Origin: Catenulispora pinisilvae
GTDB taxonomy: Bacteria > Actinomycetota > Actinomycetes > Streptomycetales > Catenulisporaceae
DNA: 37,569 nucleotides
Reading direction: 5' to 3'
Assembly (NCBI RefSeq): GCF_015356865.1
Contig: NZ_JAAFZA010000092.1
Coordinates: 1-37,569 of the forward strand
Below the pieces are notes generated by a model. That model was not told where the DNA came from. It saw only the letters and a program-made list of their open reading frames with translations, and did no database searches. The stretch's first letter is position 1. Each line of letters opens with the position of its first letter. This document shows, piece after piece, positions 25,446-32,863 of the stretch. A program made the translations under genes and the position numbers.

Positions 25446-26620
25446 CGGAACTGGACCTGGGGCAGAAAGCCGCCGTGCGGCGGTTGCTGTGGCGTATGGG
25501 CTTCGCCACCCGCATCGACGTGCCTTTGCGGGCGTACGTGCCGGCGAACAAGGGCAAGCCGGACTACCAGTCGTTCACCGACCTGGACGTTCTGGCTGTG
25601 ACGGCGGCGCCGGGTTTCCGGATCCACACCGCGATTGCCGACTGCAAGAGCACTGACAAGCGGTCCACCGAGCGCATGTTCTGGATCCGCGGCGTGGGCG
25701 ACTTCTTCGGCGCCGAGGCCGCCTACATGGTGCGCAACTCGAAGGTCACCGACGCTGCCCGGCAACTCGCAGCCCGCCTGAACATCGCTGTGCTGACCGG
25801 CGACGACCTAGCAGAGCTTGAGTCCGCCCACCACATCGCCTTCGACCTGACCGACCCGCCGCTGGCCAGGCTGTTCGACCCGGCCCAGATCGCCGACTAT
25901 CTCAAGGCCTTCACGGGTCTGGACCGCAAACTCGACCCACTGCAGGAGTACCGGCAATTCGACTACTGGGTATACGAGCCCTACCGCAACCTCACCCAGA
26001 TGGTCAGCCACCTCGCCGACGCCTCCACCATGCTGGACCCGGCCAACCCGCTGCACGCCGCGCTGCTCGTCGACTGCTGCTGGCTGTACCTGCTGGCGGT
26101 GTGCCGGGCCGTGGAGCACATCCGGGCCACACACGCCGCCGACGTCGAGACCTGCCTGGTCGAGTACTTCTTCGGCGGTCAGGTCGCGATGCGCGAGAAG
26201 CAGCAGCTGCTGATGCACCTGCGCCGGGTACTGCCGCCGGAAGCCGGCGTCCAGAGCCAGCTGCTGCCGCCGTGGTTCGGGCAGTTGCTGGAACTGGTGG
26301 GCCGGTTCACCCGCACCCCGAGCGCGTGTCTGCCGGCGCTGCGATACGCCGAGGTGCTCAGCGCGGCGCTGGCCGCCCGCCGCCGAACCTCCGTGGTTCA
26401 GGCGTTCGGCCACCACACCGACCCGATCGCCGCGAAACTCCTGGCCGACGTCGTGGGGTTCCTGGTCGCCGCAGCCGGGCTGAACCCCAACTTTCGTGAC
26501 ATGGCCCGGGAACTGCTCACCCGCGAACTTACCGGCGGAGACCGGCGGTCGCCTGGTGGCAGCGCGGCGGCACCGGAACCGCCGGGCCTGTTTGAACTGG
26601 CGGCCGACCATCCCGAATAG
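25442..26620 (+). CDS. Protein with N-terminal PD-(D/E)xK-like nuclease motif
   Basis: 392 aa; GTG 25442 overlaps the upstream stop. The first 100 residues look like a restriction-endonuclease fold: TDLDVLAV at 46-53 followed by IADCKS, so Asp49 and Asp67-x-Lys69 are in the right spacing for PD-(D/E)xK metal ligands (with D in place of the usual E). A helical region of 290 residues follows, rich in Leu and aromatic residues, with no recognised domain, ending in a Pro/Gly-rich tail. Family members include Mrr-like and tRNA/DNA-degrading nucleases. Operon context and the gene-poor island point to a defence or mobile-element role, which remains an inference. Confidence 0.85.
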   Translation: MTELDLGQKAAVRRLLWRMGFATRIDVPLRAYVPANKGKPDYQSFTDLDVLAVTAAPGFRIHTAIADCKSTDKRSTERMFWIRGVGDFFGAEAAYMVRNSKVTDAARQLAARLNIAVLTGDDLAELESAHHIAFDLTDPPLARLFDPAQIADYLKAFTGLDRKLDPLQEYRQFDYWVYEPYRNLTQMVSHLADASTMLDPANPLHAALLVDCCWLYLLAVCRAVEHIRATHAADVETCLVEYFFGGQVAMREKQQLLMHLRRVLPPEAGVQSQLLPPWFGQLLELVGRFTRTPSACLPALRYAEVLSAALAARRRTSVVQAFGHHTDPIAAKLLADVVGFLVAAAGLNPNFRDMARELLTRELTGGDRRSPGGSAAAPEPPGLFELAADHPE

Positions 26621-26777
26621 CCGATGAACGTCGATGCTCTGCCTGCAAAGGCTGCCCCGGCGCGGGAGCACCGACTGCGGGAGAGGCCCGCGGCATCACG
26701 CGCCACTGATGTGCCTAGGCCACGAGAATCGGCTCGGGCTGGGCCGCCAAGCCGCCACAGCCAGCGGTCCGAAGGTG

Positions 26778-27074
26778 TCAGGGGCCGGTGTACGTGATCT
26801 GCATGGTGTGTTCCTCGAGACTGCGCAGCGTAATCTGGTCGCCGTCCACGTCATCGATGAGAAACAGTTCCCTGCTCCGGCAATTGGGGCACAGCATGAC
26901 CGCGGCCAGCGGCCACAGGTCCATCGGTGACATCCGCGTCGAGGGATTGGTGACGTAGATGCGATCGGGCCGCAGCGGATCAGTGCTGGAGCGTTCGAAC
27001 GGCTCCCAGCTCGGGTGCGCTGCCCTCCGGCTCAGCTCGCCTGAGCCGCCACGAAGCGGTCCTGGTCTGGGCGT
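26778..27074 (-). pseudogene. C-terminal gene remnant with CxxC
   Basis: An open minus frame of 98 codons lies between TAA (27077-27075) and TGA (26780-26778), without an upstream start codon. The last 75 residues look like real protein: HPSWEPFERSS, DRIYVTNPSTR, LWPLAAVMLCPNCRSREL and a C-terminal DDVDGDQITLRSLEEHTM. A single CPNC could be half a zinc ribbon. ATG 26930 would give a 50-aa product, but the conserved-looking sequence upstream argues for a truncated larger gene. Family not recognised. Confidence 0.45.
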
Positions 27075-27089
27075 TTACACGCTACGGCG

Positions 27090-27160
27090 TTCTCACCCAA
27101 TCCTATCCGCAGCAGCATGTCGGAACAGATTGACTGAGAACGGAGAAGACCCACTGAGAA
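27090..27160. repeat. 20-bp island motif, right cluster (three copies)
   Basis: R6 TTCTCACCCAATCCTATCCG (27090-27109, +) and two head-to-tail inverted copies, R5 (27121-27140) and R7 (27141-27160), which read CGGAACAGATTGACTGAGAA and CGGAGAAGACCCACTGAGAA on the plus strand. They match the left cluster at 22676-22813. Confidence 0.75.
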
Positions 27161-27241
27161 ATGTCATCTACGAGGCGGTGCCTGGTTTGGCTGGCGAGGG
27201 CGCCGGACCAGACGAGGAGGGGCCACTCTCATCAGCTTTAC

Positions 27242-27255
27242 ATAATGTACATTAT
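27242..27255. repeat. Perfect 14-bp AT-rich palindrome
   Basis: ATAATGTACATTAT is perfectly symmetric and very AT-rich for this genome. It lies in the accessory stretch 80 bp right of the island motif cluster. An operator or recombinase (resolvase-like) crossover site is conceivable; no cognate gene is adjacent. Confidence 0.5.
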
Positions 27256-27842
27256 CGGGCAGTTGCGGGAGCGGGGTCAGAGCTGGTGGTGGCGCTGGTT
27301 ACCGGGGTTCGCTGTGCGGGATTCTGCGCGACGGGCGGTGCGTCCAGATGCCTGCCGCTCAGCAGAAACCTTCCTACAGAACGTCTCCGGCTAGATCGTT
27401 CGTACGAGCCACGGGGGCTGATCATGCGGTGGCGCGCGCCAAGCGTTCGTCGGCATGTGCGCTTAGGCAGAGAGCCAGAGACCGCCGGCGCGTGCGCTTG
27501 CGTGCTTGCTGCGCGCACGCAGAGAGAGTCAGTCATCTCGCTTGCTTCTACTCGCCGCAGCCGCTCTTGAGTCGGCCCAAAGCCCCGTCGTGTAATGCTG
27601 ATTACGCGTCCTGATGCATCGAGGTCGCCGCTACCACTCGTAAATCAGGGAAACGCCGCCGCCGACCGGCAACATCGCCATTTTGAACACCATCGCCCTA
27701 TCGAACGTGTGGGCGACTCCCCCGGGTCGTCCTCGGTAGCTCCGCTCGATATCCACATCCACATCCACAGTACGCGTTGTCGAGCGCGGCCACTCCCCCG
27801 CTGCGCTGTCGCGGTCACCAACACATGCGCGATCCTGTATCG

Positions 27843-28256
27843 ATGAGTGACTGTGTGTTCTGCGAGATCGTCGCCGGCCGTGCGCCGTCGCGCCGGGTGT
27901 TGGCGGACGAACACACGCTGGCGTTCCTGAACATCAGGCCCGCGGCGCCTGGGCACACGCTTGTGGTCCCGCGGCGCCATGTGCGGGATATGTGGGATAT
28001 CTCAGAGGTGGAGCACGGCCACGTCGCCTCGATGGTCCGGCGCGCGGCGCTGCTGTTGAGGCAGGCGTTCGAGCCGGACGGGGTGAATGTGCGCGTCAAC
28101 TCGGGCGCGGCGGCGGGCCAGGACGTGTTCCACTTCCATACGCACCTCATCCCCCGGCGCCATGGCGATGGGCTTCAGCTGACGTGGGCTTCGCCGCGTG
28201 CTGATCCGGCGGAGTTGGAGCGGGCGATGCTGCGGATCGCGGAGGTTCGCGTCTAG
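27843..28256 (+). CDS. HIT family nucleotide hydrolase
   Basis: 137 aa. The histidine triad HFHTH lies at 97-101 (VFHFHTHLIPR), with the His99 nucleophile expected. Near the start, CVFCEIV (4-10) supplies the zinc-binding CxxC common in HIT proteins. It hydrolyses nucleoside phosphoramidates or AMP-lysine-type substrates. Start ATG 27843 lacks a ribosome binding site, so it may be leaderless or start earlier. The right border of the gene-poor island lies just before it. Confidence 0.93.
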   Translation: MSDCVFCEIVAGRAPSRRVLADEHTLAFLNIRPAAPGHTLVVPRRHVRDMWDISEVEHGHVASMVRRAALLLRQAFEPDGVNVRVNSGAAAGQDVFHFHTHLIPRRHGDGLQLTWASPRADPAELERAMLRIAEVRV

Positions 28257-28391
28257 GCGGCTCGGCATGCGGCGCGACTGAGCCCGCCACCGGGGCCACC
28301 ACAGACGCCGACGCCGACACCGACGTCGGTGGTTCGGCCGAGGCCGCAGCACCACCCCGCCACACATCGTCCGCGAGCCATCCGTGATCGA

Positions 28392-29768
28392 TCACCCGGC
28401 GGCCCCGGCTGCTCCGACAGCCTCGGCCGCGGCCGGCAGTGCCGGGGCGTGGACCGGGTCCTCCGGCTCGGGATGCTCCCGGACCGCCGGTATCGCCAGT
28501 ACCGCGAGGTTGGCGCCGCCCACCAGGACGGCGGAGACGGCCAGCGGCAGGGTCATGCCGAGTGCCGTCGCGGCCGGGGCGGCGAGTGCCAGGCCGAGGG
28601 GTCGGGCGGCGAAGGAGATCAGCGTGTCGAAGGAGCCCACGCGTCCGAGGGCTTCGGCGGGTATGCGTTGCTGGATCGTGGTCTCCCATAGTGGGTCGAG
28701 GATGCCGAGGCCGAACATGCCGGCTGTGTAGGAGGCCAGTAGGACCGGCAGCGGTGCGCCGGCGGCGAGCGCCGCGAGTGGCAGCGCGTAGGCGGATGCT
28801 CCGAGTGCGACTGCTATGAGGGGCCTGCGCAGGCGGAGTCGTCCGGCGGTCCAGACTCCGGCGAGTAGGCCGACGGTGCCGGATTGCAGGGTGATGACCC
28901 AGGCGGTGCCGCCGCCGTGGTGGCGCATCATGATGACCGGTCCGAGGGTGAGCAGTACGCCTGCGGTCATGTTCCAGATGCCGTGGCCGATGACGTTCGC
29001 GATGAACCACGGGTGGCGTCGGGTCTCGGCCCAGCCGGCGCGTAGGTCGTGGAGGAACGGCGCGCGCCGAGTGTCGCTGTTGTCGCGGGCGCCGTCGCTG
29101 TCGTTGTCGTTATCGCCTGCGACAGCCATAGGCCTCGGTGACGTGAGTCCGCCGAGCGTCAGCGCCGATCCGACGAACAGTGCGGCGGTGAGCAGTGAGG
29201 ACCATCCGGCGCCGATGCCGAGCATCAGTGTCCCGGCGATGCCGGGCCCTGCGAACTGTGCCAGTCCCTGCCACACCGACAGCCGTGCGTTGAGTCGTTG
29301 CCGTTGTGGCCCGGACACTGTGGCCGACACCAGGGTGCGCACCGCGGGTGTGCCGAAGGCGACGGCGCCTCCGGTGACGGCGGCCAGGGCGGCGAGCGCC
29401 GGCACGTTCACGCCGGCGGTGAGCAGGGTGGCGCCGATGCCGCCTTGGGCTGCGGCGCGGGTCAGGTCGGCGGTGAGGATGACGCGGCGGGCCGGGAAGC
29501 GGTCGGCGAACACGCCGGCGAGCGGCAGCAGGAGGAGCATGGGGACGAATTCGGCGGCCAGGATCGCGCCGAGAGACCCGGAGGCGGTGCCGGTGTGGAC
29601 GACGGCCAGGGTGAGGGTCGTGGGGATCAGGGCGGTGGCCAGTGCGGCGGCGGTGCGGCCGAGTACGAGTCTGCGCACGCCGACGACGGTAGCGGCGCCG
29701 GTCGCGCCGCCGGGGGTTGACCCGGGGTCGGGCCCAGGGGCGGTCCCGTTGGGCGAGGAGCTTGTCAC
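28392..29768 (-). CDS. MFS transporter (exporter-like)
   Basis: 458 aa from GTG 29768 with about 12 membrane segments. The MFS loop between helices 2 and 3 reads GVFADRFPARRVIL, as in drug/siderophore exporters of the MFS_3 type; the central cytoplasmic loop is polar (GDNDNDSDGARDNSD). It diverges from a marR gene; a 33-bp imperfect palindrome lies between their starts, so export is probably induced by a ligand of that MarR protein. Substrate unknown. The C-terminal tail is Ala/Pro-rich and hydrophilic. Confidence 0.92.
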   Translation of the reverse strand: MTSSSPNGTAPGPDPGSTPGGATGAATVVGVRRLVLGRTAAALATALIPTTLTLAVVHTGTASGSLGAILAAEFVPMLLLLPLAGVFADRFPARRVILTADLTRAAAQGGIGATLLTAGVNVPALAALAAVTGGAVAFGTPAVRTLVSATVSGPQRQRLNARLSVWQGLAQFAGPGIAGTLMLGIGAGWSSLLTAALFVGSALTLGGLTSPRPMAVAGDNDNDSDGARDNSDTRRAPFLHDLRAGWAETRRHPWFIANVIGHGIWNMTAGVLLTLGPVIMMRHHGGGTAWVITLQSGTVGLLAGVWTAGRLRLRRPLIAVALGASAYALPLAALAAGAPLPVLLASYTAGMFGLGILDPLWETTIQQRIPAEALGRVGSFDTLISFAARPLGLALAAPAATALGMTLPLAVSAVLVGGANLAVLAIPAVREHPEPEDPVHAPALPAAAEAVGAAGAAG

Positions 29769-29778
29769 CCCGGCAGGC

Positions 29779-29811
29779 TATTTCGCCAACGAATCATTCG
29801 TCAACGAAATA
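29779..29811. promoter_or_regulatory. 33-bp imperfect palindrome, likely MarR operator
   Basis: TATTTCGCCAACGAAT, a central C, then ATTCGTCAACGAAATA: 13 of 16 positions are complementary between arms, including the perfect inner ACGAAT-C-ATTCGT. It starts 11 bp from the transporter GTG and lies about 60 bp upstream of marR, placing it across both promoters. Confidence 0.7.
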
Positions 29812-29868
29812 CATGATGCTGAACCTTCCGCTGGCGAATCACCTGCGCGTCGGCCCATACTGACTGCC

Positions 29869-30489
29869 ATGGCTCCCCCGGAGGACTCCGTCGACCGTCA
29901 CCTGGCCCGCTGGCGCGGCAAGGCCCCCTACGACGAGACGGTCGAGGCGGTCGTCACCCGGCTGCAGATGCTCACCAAGCACGTGGCCAACAGCAAACGC
30001 CGCATGCACGACGAGGTGGGCCTGGCGGACTTCGAGTTCCAGACGCTGCACCGGCTCGCGGCCCGGGACGGTCACCGCGCCACCCCGTCGGAGTTGGCCG
30101 CGGACTTGCTGCTCTCCCCCGCCGGCATGACCGGCCGGCTGGACGCGCTGGAGCAGGCCGGGCTGGTGCGGCGGATCCGTGGCACGGCTGATCGGCGCCG
30201 GGTGGATGTGGAGCTGACCGAGCAGGGTCACGCCAAGTGGCTGGCCGGGATGCGGTTCCAGGACGTCGCCGAGCGGCAGATCGTGGGCGCGCTGGACGAG
30301 CGTGAACGGGGCCGGGTCAATGCCCTGTTGAAGAAGATGTTGCTGCGCGCGGAGGAGTTGGCCGCCGCAGACGCGGGCTCCGGCGGCCTGGCGGGCCCAG
30401 TAGGCCCCGCAGATACGGGCTCTGGCGGCGCAGGTTCTAACGGCACGGGCCCGGCCGCAGGCGCGCGCCCCGGCGGCGACGCCCCCTAG
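29869..30489 (+). CDS. MarR family transcriptional regulator
   Basis: 206 aa from ATG 29869. Winged-helix MarR core: LADFEFQTLHRLAARDGHRATPSELA, then LLLSPAGMTGRLDALEQAGLV and the wing RGTADRRRVDVELTEQG. Residues about 155-206 form a Gly/Ala/Pro/Ser tail unlike the family, encoded by short repeats. It diverges from the MFS exporter gene with a candidate operator between them. The upstream frame to 28816 is antisense to the exporter and not coding. Ribosome binding site not seen, so a leaderless transcript is possible. Confidence 0.93.
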   Translation: MAPPEDSVDRHLARWRGKAPYDETVEAVVTRLQMLTKHVANSKRRMHDEVGLADFEFQTLHRLAARDGHRATPSELAADLLLSPAGMTGRLDALEQAGLVRRIRGTADRRRVDVELTEQGHAKWLAGMRFQDVAERQIVGALDERERGRVNALLKKMLLRAEELAAADAGSGGLAGPVGPADTGSGGAGSNGTGPAAGARPGGDAP

Positions 30490-30567
30490 ACGCGGATCGG
30501 GGCGCCACCGCCGGGGCCGGGTTCGGCGCTACCGGGGCCAGTACTAGCAGGTCCAGTACTACCGGCT

Positions 30568-30981
30568 TCAGCAGTAGAAACCGGTGTTGATCTGCTGGTT
30601 GAGCGCGTTCCACGTGTTCGGGCCGATGATGCCGTCGGGGTTGCTGACGCCCATGCAGTGGATCTGGAAGTTCTTGGTCGCGGCCTCGGTGTTCTGCCCG
30701 AAGTCGCCGTCCATGGCCAGGCCGTTGTACGAGCCCTGGCCGTAGTTGGTGGAGTGCCCGTATGCGTAGGCGTAGTCGAGTTCGCACTGTGCCTGCTGCA
30801 CTGCGACGCCCTGGCTGCCGACGGTCAGCTCCGGCTGGGCGTTCGTGTGCGAGCAGAAGCCGATGTCCTCGGCGTGGGCCGGTGCGCTGGCCGCCAGTGT
30901 GGTGCCGCCGACGGCCAGGACGCCGACGACGAGCGCCGTGAAGCGGCGGCGTAGCGGCTGGGCGGACGTGCGATCTGCCAT
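30568..30981 (-). CDS. Secreted peptidoglycan-binding protein
   Basis: 137 aa, ATG 30981 with GGGAAGGG upstream. Signal peptide at 1-37: basic start, a hydrophobic core (TALVVGVLAVGGTTLAASA) and cleavage after AHA. The mature part has one PG_binding_1 domain: VAVQQAQCELDYA, LAMDGDFGQNTEAATKNFQ, and DGIIGPNTWNAL. Three or four Cys probably form disulphides. It binds cell-wall glycan; no catalytic domain is attached. Confidence 0.9.
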   Translation of the reverse strand: MADRTSAQPLRRRFTALVVGVLAVGGTTLAASAPAHAEDIGFCSHTNAQPELTVGSQGVAVQQAQCELDYAYAYGHSTNYGQGSYNGLAMDGDFGQNTEAATKNFQIHCMGVSNPDGIIGPNTWNALNQQINTGFYC

Positions 30982-31378
30982 GGTGGTGTTTTCCCTTCCC
31001 CGGGAGGACGCTGTCCGTCCAGACCCTGCCGGGCGGCCGTGGCATCGGGGTGCGATGGCTGTGGCACTCCCGTGGCACCCGGATTGTGCGGCCGGACGAC
31101 AGCGGGAGAGGGCTGATCGCCGGCTGACGGCTGGCTGATAGGCGGCCGATGGCTGGCTGGATCGTGCCGAAGTCCCAAGTCGCCGATGGCGTGAACGCCA
31201 TCAGCGCGGGACTTTCACCCAAACCCATCCGTTCGGGCATTCCCGCGCCAGCGCCGCGCGTCATCCGCCATGGCGTCGCGTTCTGGTGCGCCGCCTTTGG
31301 TTCGCCTTACCTGGCAAGGGAGCCCTTTCGGCTGGCACCGGCAAGACAGGCCAAGGAAGGACAAGGAGGACCCGGCCC
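30982..31378. other. 397-bp intergenic region upstream of the 2-MIB operon
   Basis: This region separates the divergent peptidoglycan-binding gene from the encapsulin operon. It contains GGCTGGCTG-type short repeats (about 31130-31160), the nested palindrome at 31170-31214, and ACAAGGAGGA (31362-31371) as the encapsulin ribosome binding site. No gene is seen. Confidence 0.6.
31170..31214. promoter_or_regulatory. Nested palindrome upstream of encapsulin/2-MIB operon
   Basis: GATGGCGT-GA-ACGCCATC (31185-31202) is a perfect 18-bp palindrome. It is flanked by AAGTCCC (31170-31176) and GGGACTT (31208-31214), which are also perfectly complementary, so the whole forms a nested inverted repeat 165 bp before the encapsulin start. 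Likely an operator or an RNA hairpin; cognate regulator unknown. Confidence 0.6.
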
Positions 31379-32815
31379 ATGACGATCACCCCGGACCGCA
31401 CCGCCGAGGAAGCGGCCGACGACGTTCCCACCACCGCGGACACGCCGCTGTCGCTGAGTACCGCCGCGGCCCGTAATCTGGCCACCACGACCAAGTCCGC
31501 CCCGCAGATGCGCGGCATCACCTCCCGCTGGCTGCTGCGGCGGCTGCCGTGGGAGGAGGTCTCCGGCGGCACGTACCGGGTGAACCGGCGGCTGAACCTG
31601 TCGGTGGGCCGGGGCCGGGTGGCGTTCGTGCAAAGCGGCGCCGACGACATCCGGATCGTGCCGGAGACGCTGCGGGAGATCCCGGTGATGCGCGGCTTCG
31701 CCGATGAGGCGCTGCTGACGCAGCTGGCGGGGCTGTTCACGCCGCGGGACATCCGGGCCGGCGACGTCATCGCCGAGGCCGGGCATCCGGTGGACGAGGT
31801 GTTCATCCTGGCGCACGGCCGGGTGGAGCGCAGCACGATCGGCGCCTACGGGGAGCCGACGCTGCTGGGGGTGCTGACCGACGGCGCGCACATGGGCGAT
31901 GAGGTGCTGTTACAGCCCGATCCGCTGTGGGGCGCGACGTTGAAGGCCGCGACCTCCGGCACGCTGATGGTGTTGCAGATGGCTGACTTCCAGCGCACCC
32001 GCGACGCCAACCCGCATCTGCGCGAGCACATAGACGCCTACGTGGCCCGCACCGGCCGCAAGGTGAACTCCAAGGGCGAGGCGGTCGTCGAGATCAGCGC
32101 CGGCCACGAGGGCGAGTTCGAACTCGCCGGCACGTACGTGGACTACGAGCTCGCCCCGCGCGAATACCAGCTGTCGCTGACCCAGACCATCCTGCGGGTC
32201 CACTCCCGGGTCGCCGACCTGTTCAACGACCCGATGGACCAGGTGAAGGAGCAGCTGCGGCTGACCATCGAGGAGATCCGGGAGCGGCAGGAGTGGGAGC
32301 TGCTGAACAACCGGGACTTCGGGCTGCTTCACAACACCGACTACGACCAGCGGATCAGCACCTGGTCCGGGCCGCCGACCCCGGACGACATGGACGATCT
32401 GCTGGCGATGCGCCGCAGCACCCACATGTTCCTGGCGCACCCCAAGGCGATCTCCGCGTTCGGCCGCGAGTGCACCAAACGCGGGCTGTATCCGGACCCG
32501 GTGCTGGTGGACGGGCACGCGGTCCCGGCCTGGCGCGGCGTCCCGATCTTCCCCTGCGGCAAGATCGGCGTCGAGGACGGCCACACCTCCTCGATCGTGG
32601 CGATGCGGCTCGGCGAGGCCCAGCAGGGCGTGGTCGGGCTGCGGCAGACCGGCATCCCGGACGAGTACGAGCCGTCGCTGAACGTGCGGTTCATGGGGAT
32701 CACCGACAAGGCGATCATCCGGTACCTGGTCACCGCCTACTACTCGGTGGCGGTGCTGGTACCGGACGCCATCGGGATCCTGGAGAACGTCGACATCGCG
32801 ACACCACGCGGCTGA
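31379..32815 (+). CDS. Family 2B encapsulin shell protein with cNMP-binding-like domain (EshA-type)
   Basis: 478 aa from ATG 31379, set by AAGGAGGA. Encapsulins assemble into HK97-fold protein shells that enclose a cargo enzyme. Here the shell domain is interrupted near residues 105-220 by a cyclic-nucleotide-binding-like domain ([28 protein letters not shown]), as in EshA and the proteins beside 2-methylisoborneol genes; the shell resumes at [25 protein letters not shown] and ends [18 protein letters not shown]. The phosphate-binding cassette ([20 protein letters not shown]) lacks the usual Arg, so canonical cAMP binding is doubtful. First gene of an operon with terpene synthase-like and methyltransferase genes, matching the known Streptomyces encapsulated 2-MIB pathway. 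Confidence 0.95.
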   Translation: MTITPDRTAEEAADDVPTTADTPLSLSTAAARNLATTTKSAPQMRGITSRWLLRRLPWEEVSGGTYRVNRRLNLSVGRGRVAFVQSGADDIRIVPETLREIPVMRGFADEALLTQLAGLFTPRDIRAGDVIAEAGHPVDEVFILAHGRVERSTIGAYGEPTLLGVLTDGAHMGDEVLLQPDPLWGATLKAATSGTLMVLQMADFQRTRDANPHLREHIDAYVARTGRKVNSKGEAVVEISAGHEGEFELAGTYVDYELAPREYQLSLTQTILRVHSRVADLFNDPMDQVKEQLRLTIEEIRERQEWELLNNRDFGLLHNTDYDQRISTWSGPPTPDDMDDLLAMRRSTHMFLAHPKAISAFGRECTKRGLYPDPVLVDGHAVPAWRGVPIFPCGKIGVEDGHTSSIVAMRLGEAQQGVVGLRQTGIPDEYEPSLNVRFMGITDKAIIRYLVTAYYSVAVLVPDAIGILENVDIATPRG

Positions 32816-32863
32816 GCGAGCAGAGCACCAAGTGGCACCGAACAGGGGCGAGGGGAAACATCG

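Larger units (their letters stand above)
26621..27842. other. 1.2-kb gene-poor stretch with remnant, repeats and AT-rich palindrome
   Basis: Between the nuclease-like gene and the HIT gene lie a gene remnant on the minus strand (26778-27074), three copies of the island motif (27090-27160), an AT-rich palindrome (27242-27255) and otherwise no supported gene. Plus frames such as 27161-27394 have no ribosome binding site. Base composition from about 27100 to 27640 is less G/C-biased than the flanks. Confidence 0.55.

Noticed and set aside
26634-26930. 98-codon plus frame
   Set aside because: Mostly antisense to the more protein-like minus remnant at 26778-27074.
22676-27160. CRISPR array formed by the 20-bp motif copies
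   Set aside because: Copies occur in both orientations and are diverged, spacing is irregular and two abut directly; no cas gene is present.
27161-27394. 77-codon frame directly after motif copies R5/R7
   Set aside because: No ribosome binding site, Trp/Arg-heavy composition and an AT-rich palindrome inside; not convincing.
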